Part shown: in pieces, positions 11,706-19,954 of the stretch
Layout: each line of letters opens with the position of its first letter
Numbering within the stretch: position 1 is the first letter of the stretch
Assembly (NCBI GenBank): GCA_030348875.1
Contig: JAUCEP010000002.1
Location: 4,258,501 to 4,322,500 of the forward strand
Reading direction: 5' to 3'
Length of the DNA: 64,000 bases
Source: Ureibacillus composti
GTDB taxonomy: Bacteria > Bacillota > Bacilli > Bacillales_A > Planococcaceae
Position numbers and translations under genes: made by a program
The notes under the pieces: model-generated
What the model was told of the DNA's origin: nothing
Databases searched by the model: none
What the model saw: only the letters and a program-made list of their open reading frames with translations

Positions 11706-12065
11706 TTATTTAACTTCTACAGAAGCGCCAACTTCTTCAAGTTTAGCTTTAATTTCTTCAGCTTCTTCTTTAGATACGCCTTCTTTTAATGCTTTAGGAG
11801 CGTTATCTACAACTTCTTTAGCTTCTTTTAATCCAAGACCAGTAAGTTCACGTACTACTTTGATTACTTTAATTTTTTGGTCTCCAGCAGATGCTAATAC
11901 TACGTCAAATTCAGTTTTTTCTTCAGCAGCTGCAGCGCCACCAGCAACTACTGCTACAGGAGCAGCAGCTGTTACACCGAATTCTTCTTCGATTGCTTTT
12001 ACTAAATCGTTTAATTCAAGAACTGTCATAGCTTTGATAGCTTCTAAGATTTGATCTTTGTTCAT
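11706..12065 (-). CDS. rplL: 50S ribosomal protein L7/L12
   Basis: The stalk protein that binds L10 as dimers and recruits translational GTPases to the ribosome. It has 119 residues: N-terminal dimerisation/L10-binding helices, an Ala/Val-rich hinge ([18 protein letters not shown], about 32-49), and the globular C-terminal domain with [24 protein letters not shown] at 12065 with AGGAGGAAAAT upstream. It follows rplJ, and both are controlled by the L10 leader. Confidence 0.98.
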   Translation of the reverse strand: MNKDQILEAIKAMTVLELNDLVKAIEEEFGVTAAAPVAVVAGGAAAAEEKTEFDVVLASAGDQKIKVIKVVRELTGLGLKEAKEVVDNAPKALKEGVSKEEAEEIKAKLEEVGASVEVK

Positions 12066-12145
12066 TTTATTTTCCTCCTATATGGATAATATGATTTTAT
12101 TAGGCTATTCGCCTTAAATTTGTTGTATTGAAGTTTAGGCAATTA

Positions 12146-12646
12146 TTAAGCGCCTTGCTCTTCTTTTTGTTCTGCAACAGCTTTTGTTGCAAGAGCGAAG
12201 TTGCGTACTGGTGCTTGAAGTACAGATAAAAGCATAGATAGTAAACCTTCGCGTGATGGAAGTTCTGCTAGAGCTTTTACATCTTCAGCTGAAGATACGT
12301 TTCCTTCGATGATACCCGCTTTAATTTCAAGCGCTTCATTCTTTTTAGCGAACTCATTGATGATTTTCGCTGGTGCTACTACGTCTTCGTTAGAGAACGC
12401 AACAGCATTTGGACCAGTTAAGAATTCGTTAATTCCAGAAACACCAACGATTTCTGTAGCACGACGAGTTAAAGTGTTTTTGTATACTTTGAACTCTACT
12501 CCAGCTTCACGAAGTTGTTTACGAAGTTCTGTAACTTGAGCAACAGTTAATCCGCGGTAATCCACTACAACTACAGAAGCAGCAGCTTGGAATTTATCAG
12601 CGATTTCTTGTACTTGAACTTTTTTTGTTTCAATTGCACTGCTCAT
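12146..12646 (-). CDS. rplJ: 50S ribosomal protein L10
   Basis: L10 anchors L7/L12 dimers to the ribosomal stalk base and is also the autoregulator of its own operon. It has 166 residues beginning [15 protein letters not shown], with [20 protein letters not shown] and [21 protein letters not shown], as in B. subtilis (166 aa). A GTG at 12655 would add three residues but lies inside AGGAGGTG, so the ATG at 12646 is used. An untranslated L10-leader structure lies directly upstream. Confidence 0.98.
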   Translation of the reverse strand: MSSAIETKKVQVQEIADKFQAAASVVVVDYRGLTVAQVTELRKQLREAGVEFKVYKNTLTRRATEIVGVSGINEFLTGPNAVAFSNEDVVAPAKIINEFAKKNEALEIKAGIIEGNVSSAEDVKALAELPSREGLLSMLLSVLQAPVRNFALATKAVAEQKEEQGA

Positions 12647-12689
12647 GATTGACACCTCCTATTAGAATGGGTCATTTATACCGACAAAA

Positions 12690-12860
12690 GAAAGCCTCTA
12701 GCCAACAAAAGTAGACTAGAGGCGGAAAATTCATCATCTTAAAAGAATCCGATTTCTGTGTCCTCGGTAGGATCATTAAGTGACAAGTCACTCCTACTGT
12801 CTACGGTACAAATGGATATTCACAACGTCATCCATCTTACCAAGAAGGAGAATCGTTGTC
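12690..12860 (-). ncRNA. L10 leader (rplJ autoregulatory mRNA structure)
   Basis: The roughly 170-nt leader upstream of rplJ has the arrangement of the Bacillales L10 leader: upstream helices in which L10(L12) binds, then a terminator hairpin just before the ribosome binding site. Established knowledge: in B. subtilis this leader works by transcription attenuation. Exact helices 12745-12860 were not folded; boundaries are approximate. Confidence 0.8.
12694..12723 (-). terminator. Attenuator terminator of the L10 leader
   Basis: GCCTCTAG / CTAGAGGC, an 8-bp perfect stem with a 14-nt loop, followed on the minus strand by TTTCTTTTGTC. It sits about 50 bases upstream of the rplJ start. Confidence 0.85.
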
Positions 12861-12890
12861 AATAATATTTATATAAAATACTTTATGTTA

Positions 12891-13589
12891 TTATTTAACA
12901 ACTACGCTTGTTGAGTCAACTTTTACAGATGGACCCATTGTTGTAGTTACGTTTACAGATTTCATGTAAGTACCTTTAGCTGCTGCAGGTTTTGCTTTTT
13001 GAACTACATCAAATACAGCTAAGAAGTTTTCTACTAATTTGTCAGTTCCGAAAGAAACTTTACCGATAGGAGCGTGAATGATACCAGCTTTGTCAGCACG
13101 GTATTCTACTTTACCAGCTTTGATTTCTTGGATTGCTTTAGTTACATCAAATGTAACTGTACCAGTTTTAGGGTTTGGCATTAAACCTTTTGGTCCTAAT
13201 ACACGACCTAGTTTACCAACTTCACCCATCATATCTGGAGTTGCAACGATTACATCAAATTCGAACCAACCTTGTTGAATTTTATTGATGTATTCAGCAT
13301 CACCAACATAATCAGCACCTGCTGCTTCTGCTTCTTTAAGTTTTTCGCCTTTAGCGAATACTAATACACGTTGAGTTTTACCAGTTCCGTTTGGAAGCAC
13401 TACAGCTCCACGGATTTGTTGGTCATTTTTACGAGTATCGATACCTAATTTGAAAGCTACTTCAACAGTTGCATCAAATTTTACTGTGCTTGTTTGTTGC
13501 GCTAAAGCGATTGCTTCTTCAGCATTATATAATTTAGTACGGTCTACTAATTTCACTGCATCTTGCAGTCTTTTACCTTTTTTAGCCAT
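12891..13589 (-). CDS. rplA: 50S ribosomal protein L1
   Basis: L1 forms the mobile L1 stalk that handles E-site tRNA, and it represses its own operon in many bacteria. It has 232 residues beginning [13 protein letters not shown]; the [10 protein letters not shown]-type segment ([18 protein letters not shown]) is present. The open frame extends to 13676 but the added residues are not conserved; the ATG at 13589 has AAGGAGGAAATAAT upstream. It is paired with rplK, separated by a structured 126-bp gap. Confidence 0.98.
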   Translation of the reverse strand: MAKKGKRLQDAVKLVDRTKLYNAEEAIALAQQTSTVKFDATVEVAFKLGIDTRKNDQQIRGAVVLPNGTGKTQRVLVFAKGEKLKEAEAAGADYVGDAEYINKIQQGWFEFDVIVATPDMMGEVGKLGRVLGPKGLMPNPKTGTVTFDVTKAIQEIKAGKVEYRADKAGIIHAPIGKVSFGTDKLVENFLAVFDVVQKAKPAAAKGTYMKSVNVTTTMGPSVKVDSTSVVVK

Positions 13590-13641
13590 TATATTATTTC
13601 CTCCTTGATTGTGGTTGTAGCGGAATAAACCTCCCACGAAT

Positions 13642-13681
13642 AGAGGTTGCGCTCTGTTCAATTGAACTCTTCGCAACCTCC
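13642..13681 (-). promoter_or_regulatory. Nested inverted repeat in the rplK-rplA gap
   Basis: GAGGTTGCG (13643-13651) pairs with CGCAACCTC (13672-13680), and the loop holds a second perfect palindrome, GTTCAATTGAAC (13656-13667). No T-run follows. L1 is a known translational repressor of the rplK-rplA operon in other bacteria, so an L1-binding or processing role is conceivable, but this has not been shown by sequence alone. Confidence 0.55.
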
Positions 13682-13715
13682 TAAAACAAAACTTTCATCA
13701 TCAAGTAATCGGGAA

Positions 13716-14141
13716 TTAGTCTTCGATAACAATACCCATGCTTCGCGCTGTACCTTCAACCATCGCCATAGCTGCTTCAACTGATGCAGCGTTTAGGTCT
13801 GGCATTTTTTGTTCAGCGATTTCGCGTACTTTATCACGTTTAACCGTTGCAACTTTTTTACGGTTAGGTTCACCTGATCCAGATTGGATACCTGCTGCTA
13901 CTTTAAGTAGAACTGCTGCAGGTGGTGTTTTAGTAATGAAAGTAAATGAACGGTCTTCGAACACTGTAATTTCTACTGGAATGATTAATCCAGCCTGATC
14001 AGCTGTACGAGCGTTGAACTCCTTACAGAATCCCATGATGTTAACACCTGCTTGACCTAATGCAGGACCAACCGGTGGAGCTGGATTAGCTTTACCAGCA
14101 GGGATTTGAAGTTTTACAATTTTAATAACTTTTTTAGCCAC
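13716..14141 (-). CDS. rplK: 50S ribosomal protein L11
   Basis: L11 is part of the GTPase-associated centre, near the thiostrepton site, and is needed for RelA-dependent stringent signalling. It has 141 residues, the standard length, with the N-terminal [20 protein letters not shown] segment. The start is a GTG at 14141 ([10 protein letters not shown]) with AAGGAGGTG upstream; the in-frame ATG at 14192 adds 17 non-conserved residues. It is followed by rplA. Confidence 0.98.
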   Translation of the reverse strand: MAKKVIKIVKLQIPAGKANPAPPVGPALGQAGVNIMGFCKEFNARTADQAGLIIPVEITVFEDRSFTFITKTPPAAVLLKVAAGIQSGSGEPNRKKVATVKRDKVREIAEQKMPDLNAASVEAAMAMVEGTARSMGIVIED

Positions 14142-14237
14142 GAGACACACCTCCTTAAGTCCGTGATGTGGTAATTGGGTTGCCCCTCCCACTCATATCT
14201 GTCTGTCAGCTGTTTGCCGATAACATTAATTCTCGTA

Positions 14238-14264
14238 TGTCAAACTGTAAATTGACAGTCTGAC
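14238..14264 (-). promoter_or_regulatory. Hairpin and TTGACA hexamer upstream of rplK
   Basis: GTCAGACTGT and ACAGTTTGAC form a 10-bp stem (one G-U) with a 6-nt loop in the 170-bp nusG-rplK gap. A minus-strand TTGACA (14238-14243) overlaps the 3' arm, but no good -10 lies at 16-18 bp, so it may be a leader or terminator-like structure after nusG rather than a promoter. Confidence 0.4.
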
Positions 14265-14311
14265 CTCTGAAATGATACCACTTTTAATTTCTATATGCAA
14301 GTATTATCGTT

Positions 14312-14848
14312 CTATATTTTTTGAATCTGTTCAAAATCAAGTTCCATCTTCGTCTCGCGACCGAACATGTCAATAGTAACTTTTACTTTACCTTTATCAG
14401 CATCAATTTCTTCGACTTTACCTTGGAAATGAGCAAACGGCCCTTCTAGTACTTCTACCACTTCTCCAACAGTTACATCTAGTTCACCAATTGCTTTTTT
14501 CGTCATACCCATTTGTTGTAATAGACGATCTGCTTCTTCTGGTAATAGCGGAGTAGGTTTTGCTCCACCACCCGAAGAACCAATAAAGCCTGTTACGCCA
14601 GGTGTATTGCGGACAACATACCATGATTCATCAGTTAAAATCATTTCAACTAATACATAACCAGGGAATACTTTGCGCATAACCGTACGTTTCTTACCAT
14701 CTTTTAAATCTGTCTCCTCATGCTCAGGAACAACCACACGGAAGATGTTATCTTGCATCCCCATTGTTTCAACACGTTTTTCAAGGTTTGCTTTTACACG
14801 ATTTTCGTATCCTGAATAAGTATGAACTACATACCATTGTTTCTCCAT
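14312..14848 (-). CDS. nusG: Transcription termination/antitermination factor NusG
   Basis: NusG binds RNA polymerase through its N-terminal domain and modulates pausing and Rho action; its KOW domain contacts partners. It has 178 residues starting MEKQWYVVHTYSGYENRVKA, with the FPGYVLVEM motif and a C-terminal KOW segment (VEVLEGPFAHFQGKVEEID). The ATG at 14848 matches the family N-terminus; an in-frame ATG at 14875 lacks a ribosome binding site. It follows secE but is separated by a terminator-like hairpin, so it may have its own promoter. Confidence 0.97.
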   Translation of the reverse strand: MEKQWYVVHTYSGYENRVKANLEKRVETMGMQDNIFRVVVPEHEETDLKDGKKRTVMRKVFPGYVLVEMILTDESWYVVRNTPGVTGFIGSSGGGAKPTPLLPEEADRLLQQMGMTKKAIGELDVTVGEVVEVLEGPFAHFQGKVEEIDADKGKVKVTIDMFGRETKMELDFEQIQKI

Positions 14849-14931
14849 AATACCTCGGACTCCTCCTTCACACATTTCATGTGCGATGCTTACAAAGTTA
14901 GGGTTTCCCTCTACTTCTACATTTCTTAATT

Positions 14932-14960
14932 AGTATAAATCAATCCATCTTTTGCATAAC
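14932..14960 (-). promoter_or_regulatory. Possible promoter for nusG
   Basis: A minus-strand TATACT (14932-14937) lies about 85 bp upstream of nusG, just after the hairpin that follows secE. No convincing -35 is seen at 17 bp (GTTATG), so this is tentative. Confidence 0.3.
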
Positions 14961-14974
14961 TGTTAAAAACCAAT

Positions 14975-15003
14975 GAAAAAAACCCGCTAAAGCTATACGG
15001 GCT
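14975..15003 (-). terminator. Terminator-like hairpin after secE
   Basis: AGCCCG and CGGGTT (6 bp with one wobble, 11-nt loop) followed on the minus strand by a run of seven T. It would end or reduce rpmG-secE transcripts before nusG. Confidence 0.6.
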
Positions 15004-15030
15004 ATTTTCTAACATATTAACATAAACTCA

Positions 15031-15216
15031 TTATAAATCTAAATACCAACGGAATAGTTTCGAGATTCCTAAATCAACTAACACAAAAAATATTGCCATA
15101 AAAATTACAGTTGATACTACTACAACAGTATATTTTGTAAGCTCTTTACCTTTTGGCCAGCTCGTCTTTCTCATTTCTGACATAACATTATGCAGAAACT
15201 TTTTTAACTTCCCCAT
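15031..15216 (-). CDS. secE: Preprotein translocase subunit SecE
   Basis: The essential small subunit of the SecYEG translocon, which clamps SecY. It has 61 residues with an amphipathic N-terminal helix containing the conserved EMRKTSWPKGKEL motif, then one transmembrane segment (about residues 29-50). This is the short, single-span form typical of Gram-positive bacteria. It lies between rpmG and nusG, as in B. subtilis; GGAGG is placed 9 nt before the ATG. Confidence 0.97.
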   Translation of the reverse strand: MGKLKKFLHNVMSEMRKTSWPKGKELTKYTVVVVSTVIFMAIFFVLVDLGISKLFRWYLDL

Positions 15217-15260
15217 CTAGCCTAACCTCCGAATAAATCGTCTATTCTATGTTACATCGT

Positions 15261-15407
15261 TTATTTTGTTTGTTTATGCATAGTGTGTTCATTGCAATAA
15301 GAACAAAACTTTTTCAACTCAAGACGTTTTGTCGACCCTACTTTTTCAGGGTATGTATAGTTTCTTGAGCCACATTTTTCACAACTTAAAATAACCTTAT
15401 TAGTCAT
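15261..15407 (-). CDS. rpmG: 50S ribosomal protein L33 (zinc-ribbon form)
   Basis: A 48-residue L33 read from the ATG at 15407 (MTNKVILSCEKCGSRNYTYP) to the TAA at 15261-15263. Two Cys pairs, CEKC and CSYC, make the zinc ribbon, so this is the zinc-containing (C+) paralogue. It matches the rpmGB position upstream of secE in B. subtilis. The ribosome binding site is weak (GAGTGGTG). In Bacillales, zinc-free paralogues elsewhere usually replace such proteins under zinc limitation. Confidence 0.95.
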   Translation of the reverse strand: MTNKVILSCEKCGSRNYTYPEKVGSTKRLELKKFCSYCNEHTMHKQTK

Positions 15408-15483
15408 TAGAATCACCACTCGACAGTTTGTCATTTAAAGACTAACACCTATTATGGCCTCTGTCAATAAGTGACATATAGTG

Positions 15484-16131
15484 TTACTCGGCTTCATCGA
15501 ATTCTAAATGGCGTTCTAATTTACGTTTCACTCGTTGTAATGCATTATCAATAGACTTTACATGACGATTTAATTCTTCAGAAATCTCATTGTAAGATTG
15601 TCCATCTAAGTATAGCGCTAAAACTTGTTGCTCTAAATCACTTAATATTTTACTAATCTTTTCTTCCAAATGAGAATATTCCTCTCGATTAATCATCAAA
15701 TACTCAGGGTCTTCCGATTCAGTACTCGTAATAACGTCCATTAATGTACGATCAGATTCTTCATCGTAAATTGGTTTATCAAGAGAAACATAAGAATTAA
15801 GTGGAATATGTTTTTGACGTGTGGCCGTCTTAATTGCGGTAATCATTTGGCGTGTAATACAAAGTTCTGCAAACGCTCTAAATGACGCAAGCTTGTCCCC
15901 TTTAAAATCGCGAATAGCTTTATATAAACCTATCATACCTTCTTGTATAATATCTTCCTTATCTGCTCCAATGAGAAAATAAGAGCGAGCCTTCGCTTTC
16001 ACAAACTTGCGATATTTAGTAATTAAATAATCTAATGCCTCCGCATTTCCTTGATGCACTAGTTCTACAAGTCCTTCATCTGTTAGATCTTCATATGGTT
16101 GTAACACTTGTGTTTGATCACTTTTTAGCAA
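15484..16131 (-). CDS. sigH: RNA polymerase sigma-H factor
   Basis: Sigma-H directs RNA polymerase to early-sporulation, competence and post-exponential promoters. The product is about 215 residues: region 2 (AKARSYFLIGADKEDIIQEGMIGLYKAI), region 3 and region 4 helix-turn-helix (YNEISEELNRHVKSIDNALQRVKRKL). Of two possible starts, the GTG at 16140 has no ribosome binding site upstream, whereas the TTG at 16131 follows GGGGTGA by 5 nt and is preferred; the choice alters only three residues. It lies between rpmG and rae1 as in B. subtilis. Confidence 0.95.
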   Translation of the reverse strand: MLKSDQTQVLQPYEDLTDEGLVELVHQGNAEALDYLITKYRKFVKAKARSYFLIGADKEDIIQEGMIGLYKAIRDFKGDKLASFRAFAELCITRQMITAIKTATRQKHIPLNSYVSLDKPIYDEESDRTLMDVITSTESEDPEYLMINREEYSHLEEKISKILSDLEQQVLALYLDGQSYNEISEELNRHVKSIDNALQRVKRKLERHLEFDEAE

Positions 16132-16236
16132 CGCTCTCACCCCAGTAACGTTAGAATCAATTCGCCTCTATTTTTTGAATATTTTTGAAATATTTTAGCA
16201 TTAGTATAACGGAATTAGAAAATAGCGGTCAATGAG

Positions 16237-16749
16237 TTATTTCAATCCCCTTCTCCATTTCTCAAATTCTATTTCTATTTCTCTAGGGAGTTGGATTCTT
16301 GAAGGGGGCTTTTCTACTTTTGTTGTCTTTACTTCTGCGGAGATTTGTTCCTGTATAATTTGCATTTCAATTTCTAGCTCACGCGCAGATTTTCGTAGTG
16401 CACCATTTCCAAAAATCACATTTTGCTCTGTTAAATCAGAAGTCGCTACATATATTTGTCTCTTTCTACCCTTTAATTCATTCGTTAACTTTTCAATTCG
16501 TTCATCAGCTGTTTCGTTTTTTCTCGTATATATAATTTCAACTGCATTTTGAATATAGTTTTGTTCAATACCTGGAACATGATAAGCGTCAAACACGACA
16601 ATCACTCGCCAACCCATTGCTGCTTTGTATTCAGCCATAAGTTCAAGCAAGCGATTGCGTGCTTCTTCAAAGTTCGTATCTCGTAATGGTCGTAATTCCT
16701 TCCATGCACCAATCATATTGTAGCCATCGACTAACAAAATATTTTGCAT
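16237..16749 (-). CDS. rae1: NYN-domain endoribonuclease Rae1 (YacP)
   Basis: A PIN/NYN-fold ribonuclease that, in B. subtilis, enters the ribosomal A site and cleaves mRNA in a translation-dependent way. It has 170 residues, identical in length to B. subtilis Rae1. The fold's acidic residues are visible in ILLVDGYNMIGAW (N-terminus), VVFDAYHV, NETADERIE and VATSDLTEQ, ending in the family's FEKWRRG motif. It lies 9 bp after rlmB, suggesting cotranscription with the RNA-modifying and RNA-cleaving genes upstream. Confidence 0.93.
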   Translation of the reverse strand: MQNILLVDGYNMIGAWKELRPLRDTNFEEARNRLLELMAEYKAAMGWRVIVVFDAYHVPGIEQNYIQNAVEIIYTRKNETADERIEKLTNELKGRKRQIYVATSDLTEQNVIFGNGALRKSARELEIEMQIIQEQISAEVKTTKVEKPPSRIQLPREIEIEFEKWRRGLK

Positions 16750-16758
16750 ATCAAAGTA

Positions 16759-17511
16759 CTATCCATTCACAGCAGTACGTTTTCGATACACTTCATACAT
16801 TAGAAGGGCTGCTGCCACAGAGGCATTTAGCGATGTAACATGGCCAATCATTGGTAAATGATATAGGAAATCACACTTCTCTTTTAGTAATCGACTCATT
16901 CCACGACCTTCACTGCCAATAATAATTCCTAGAGGTAAAGTTGCATCCATTTTACGATAATCAACAGAGCCTTTTGCATCTGTTCCAGCAATCCAAACTC
17001 CACGATCCTTTAATTCATCAACTGTTTGAGCTAGATTCGTAACACGTACAACCGGAACATGTTCGATTGCACCTGTAGATGCTTTGGCAACAACAGCCGT
17101 TAACCCAACAGCGCGACGTTTTGGAATAATAATCCCGTGCACACCAATGGCATCTGCCGTACGCATAATTGAACCTAAGTTATGTGGATCTTCCAACTCA
17201 TCGAGAATTAAAAAGAAGGGATCCTCATTTTTCGCTTTTGCCACGTTGAATAAATCATCTAATTCTGCATATTGATATGCTGCAACAGAGGCTACAATCC
17301 CTTGGTGGTTAGCATCTGATAATTGATCAACTTTTTTCTTAGGAACAAATTGAACAAGTACACCACGTTCTCGAGCTAAGTCTAACAACTCATTTACACC
17401 TGTTTTTTTAACCCCTTCAGCAATCCAAAGCTTATTAATCTCACGACCTGAGCGAAGTGCTTCTAAAACTGGATTTTTTCCTGCGATGATTTCACCATTT
17501 TGTTCTACCAT
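16759..17511 (-). CDS. rlmB: 23S rRNA (guanosine-2251-2'-O)-methyltransferase
   Basis: A SPOUT-class (TrmH/SpoU) methyltransferase that 2'-O-methylates G2251 in the 23S P loop. It has 250 residues: an N-terminal L30e-like substrate-binding domain (IIAGKNPVLEALRSGREINKLW) and the knotted catalytic domain with motif 1 NLGSIMRTADA (about 112), motif 2 IIIGSEGRGMSRL (about 196) and motif 3 SLNASVAAALLMYE (about 227). ATG at 17511, one base after the mrnC stop. It matches yacO in B. subtilis. Confidence 0.94.
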   Translation of the reverse strand: MVEQNGEIIAGKNPVLEALRSGREINKLWIAEGVKKTGVNELLDLARERGVLVQFVPKKKVDQLSDANHQGIVASVAAYQYAELDDLFNVAKAKNEDPFFLILDELEDPHNLGSIMRTADAIGVHGIIIPKRRAVGLTAVVAKASTGAIEHVPVVRVTNLAQTVDELKDRGVWIAGTDAKGSVDYRKMDATLPLGIIIGSEGRGMSRLLKEKCDFLYHLPMIGHVTSLNASVAAALLMYEVYRKRTAVNG

Positions 17512-17512
17512 T

Positions 17513-17929
17513 TCACGAAACTCCTTTCGACTGCTCGACTATTTCAATTGCGTACTCAATTAGTTCATAAAGACGTGTATGTTGCTTTGTTAAATATAAG
17601 CTTCCTAATACCGCTTCAAATCCAGAGCTATTCCGATAGGTTTGTACATCTGTATTTTTAGGTACAGAGCCAGACTTAGCATTACGTCCTCTCTTAAAAA
17701 CAGCTAACTCTTCTTCTGATAAATAATTTTCATCAATTAGCCGATGAATGATCATTGACTGCGCTTTTGCAGACACGTAATTTGTTGCTTCTTTATGCAG
17801 TCGGTTTGGTTTTGAACGACCACTTAAAAGGAGATGTTCCCGAACTTTTTGTTCAAGAACAGCATCTCCCATATATGCTAATGCTAAAGCGTTTAATTGC
17901 TTTACATCCTCTATTCGAAGTTGTGCCAT
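17513..17929 (-). CDS. mrnC: Mini-ribonuclease III
   Basis: Mini-III is a dimeric RNase III catalytic domain lacking the dsRNA-binding domain; it matures the ends of 23S rRNA. It has 138 residues with the active-site helix LALAYMGDAVLEQKVREHLL (catalytic Asp22, Glu26) and a second acidic motif, SSGFEAVLGSLYLT. The ATG at 17929 lies one base after the cysS stop, so the two are translationally close. Order cysS-mrnC-rlmB-rae1 is as in B. subtilis. Confidence 0.95.
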   Translation of the reverse strand: MAQLRIEDVKQLNALALAYMGDAVLEQKVREHLLLSGRSKPNRLHKEATNYVSAKAQSMIIHRLIDENYLSEEELAVFKRGRNAKSGSVPKNTDVQTYRNSSGFEAVLGSLYLTKQHTRLYELIEYAIEIVEQSKGVS

Positions 17930-17930
17930 C

Positions 17931-19334
17931 TTAAGAACCTCGTTTCCAACGTGTTCCTTGACGTGTGTCTTCTAGAACGATATCCATACTTAGCAATTGG
18001 TCACGAATCTCATCTGAACGAGCAAAATCACGGTTTTTACGAGCTAAGTTTCTTTCTTCAATTAATGCTTCAATATCTGCGTCTAATAATTCACTTTCAG
18101 TATTGAACTGTATTCCTAATACTTCCCCTAGGATATCGAAAGTTTCGATAAAGGCTAATAATACTTTTTCTTCTGTATTACTTTCATTTAGATACGTATT
18201 CGCATTACGTGCTAGTTCAAATAGAGCTGAAATGGCATTTGAAGTATTGAAGTCATCATCCATCGCTTCTTCAAATTGCTTTTTCACTTCTTCTATTTTC
18301 ACTAAGTATTCATCAGCTTGATTTGTTAAATCGGTTGTTGTTTTTAAGCGATGTTTAAGATTCGAATAAGCTGTACGAAGTCTCTCTAGACCCGCTTTTG
18401 CCGACTCAACTAAATCCTGTGCAAAGTTAATTGGATGACGATAATGTACAGATAGCATGAAAAATCTTAATACCTCAGGGTCGATTTGCTGGCGGATATC
18501 ATGTACTAAAACAAAGTTCCCTAGTGATTTTGACATTTTTTCATTATCAATATTAATATAACCATTATGCATCCAGTAACGTGCAAAGGTTTTACCAGTA
18601 TAACTCTCTGATTGGGCGATTTCATTCTCATGGTGTGGGAATGTTAAATCTTGACCACCTGCATGGATATCAATTGTGTCACCTAAATGCTCACGGGCCA
18701 TTACCGAACACTCAATATGCCAACCTGGACGCCCTTCTCCCCAAGGACTACTCCAATGAATTTCACCTGGTTTCGCAGCTTTCCAAAGAGCAAAATCAAG
18801 TGGGTCTTCCTTTTTCTCCCCGGCTTCAATTCGAGCCCCAACCTTTAAATCATCTATAGATTGGTGACTTAACTTACCATACCCGTTGAACTTGCGTGTA
18901 CGATAATAAACATCTCCTTGGGATTCATAGGCATACCCTTTTTCGACTAGAACATTAATGAATTCAATAATATCATCCATATGATTCGTTACGCGCGGAT
19001 GCACATCCGCCTTTTTACAACCAAGTGCTGTTATATCTTCAAAGTAGGCATTAATAAAACGTTCTGTTAACTCAAAAACATCCTCACCTAATTCGTTTGC
19101 TGCTTTAATGATTTTGTCATCAACATCTGTAAAGTTGGATACATATTTCACTTCATAACCTTTGTATTGAAAATATCGACGTACTGTATCATACACAATG
19201 ACCGGACGAGCATTTCCAATATGAATGAAGTTATATACTGTAGGCCCACATACATATATTTTTACTTTTCCTTCTTCTAATGGGACAAAGGGTTCTTTTT
19301 GTCTCGTTAAAGAATTGAAAATTTGTATTGTCAT
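17931..19334 (-). CDS. cysS: Cysteinyl-tRNA synthetase
   Basis: Charges tRNA-Cys; class I synthetase. It has 467 residues with the HIGH-type FIHIGNARP (37-44), a zinc site including C29 and later Cys/His ([18 protein letters not shown]), and KMSKS in [11 protein letters not shown] (about 266). ATG at 19334. Transcription is probably controlled by the T-box upstream. In B. subtilis cysE lies between that T-box and cysS; here a 244-bp stretch (19335-19578) without a recognisable gene takes its place. Confidence 0.97.
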   Translation of the reverse strand: MTIQIFNSLTRQKEPFVPLEEGKVKIYVCGPTVYNFIHIGNARPVIVYDTVRRYFQYKGYEVKYVSNFTDVDDKIIKAANELGEDVFELTERFINAYFEDITALGCKKADVHPRVTNHMDDIIEFINVLVEKGYAYESQGDVYYRTRKFNGYGKLSHQSIDDLKVGARIEAGEKKEDPLDFALWKAAKPGEIHWSSPWGEGRPGWHIECSVMAREHLGDTIDIHAGGQDLTFPHHENEIAQSESYTGKTFARYWMHNGYINIDNEKMSKSLGNFVLVHDIRQQIDPEVLRFFMLSVHYRHPINFAQDLVESAKAGLERLRTAYSNLKHRLKTTTDLTNQADEYLVKIEEVKKQFEEAMDDDFNTSNAISALFELARNANTYLNESNTEEKVLLAFIETFDILGEVLGIQFNTESELLDADIEALIEERNLARKNRDFARSDEIRDQLLSMDIVLEDTRQGTRWKRGS

Positions 19335-19578
19335 GATAAATTTCTCTCCTCTCTGAGATTGTCGCTAATGCGATTTTCTTAAACATATTTTAAAATGACC
19401 ACTTATTGGATCACATTGATGTTGGTCAATCATTTTTTCAATTCGTCTATCTTCTTCGACTTTCCACTAAACGCAGGAAACGTTTACCATTTCTTTTCCC
19501 CTTTTCACCTATGTTTACACCTTTTATAAACAATCAACGAGAAGGACTATATAGGGCACATTTCCCCCCAAAATAAAA
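19335..19578 (-). other. Gene-free stretch where cysE would be expected
   Basis: Between the T-box terminator and cysS there is no ORF with a start and a ribosome binding site. The longest open stretch on the minus strand is about 33 codons (ending at 19365) and has no serine-acetyltransferase hexapeptide repeats. I see no clear cysE remnant. Confidence 0.6.
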
Positions 19579-19615
19579 ACGCCCCTGCCATTCTTGTAAA
19601 GAATGACAGAGACGC
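19579..19615 (-). terminator. T-box terminator hairpin
   Basis: A 17-bp stem (bases 19579-19595 with 19599-19615, several G-U pairs, 3-nt loop) followed by TTTTTATTTT on the minus strand. It is mutually exclusive with the antiterminator formed by the T-box sequence. Confidence 0.9.
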
Positions 19616-19875
19616 AAAATTTCGCGCGGTTCCACTCTGATTGAAAGTATATGAAGAACAGGACGTATGGCCAAATTAGACTCAAACATCCTAAGGATAT
19701 ATACTTTCCGCTTTAAGTCCTTTAACGGGGATTAGCCGACTAGCCTACTATATTTCAGCCAAGTGCTCAAAGGTGCATTTCCGTAAAATAGAGGCCTAGG
19801 TCACTCTCAGCCAAGGATGACCCTCTCTTAAAAACATATTTCACGTACTTCTCCTCATCAACGCTTTTTCGAATT
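19579..19875 (-). ncRNA. T-box riboswitch (cysteine specifier) upstream of cysS
   Basis: The leader carries the T-box sequence GTGGAACCGCG within 19623-19642, a GGCTGAGAG stem-I element, and in the specifier-loop position GAAATGCACC, giving UGC (bases 19775-19777), a cysteine codon. A terminator ends the leader. Established knowledge: uncharged tRNA pairs with the specifier and the T-box and lets transcription continue. The nearest downstream gene is cysS, consistent with the specifier. Confidence 0.93.
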
Positions 19876-19881
19876 AGATAC

Positions 19882-19909
19882 ATTTTACATTACACCTATC
19901 AAAAGTCAA
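19882..19909 (-). promoter_or_regulatory. Sigma-A promoter of the T-box-cysS unit
   Basis: Minus-strand TTGACT (19904-19909), 16-bp spacer and TAAAAT (19882-19887), placing the start of transcription just ahead of T-box stem I. Confidence 0.7.
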
Positions 19910-19954
19910 CTTATTAAACACCGGAGAACCAATAACTATGCACGAAATGGTTAC

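Noticed and set aside
11557-12054. 165-codon plus-strand ORF opposite rplL
   Set aside because: It is the antisense shadow of rplL and of the start of the methyltransferase gene; no ribosome binding site and Ser/Ala-rich content typical of a mirror frame.
19365-19467. Possible cysE remnant or small ORF upstream of cysS
   Set aside because: About 33 codons without hexapeptide repeats or a ribosome binding site; not recognisable as serine acetyltransferase.
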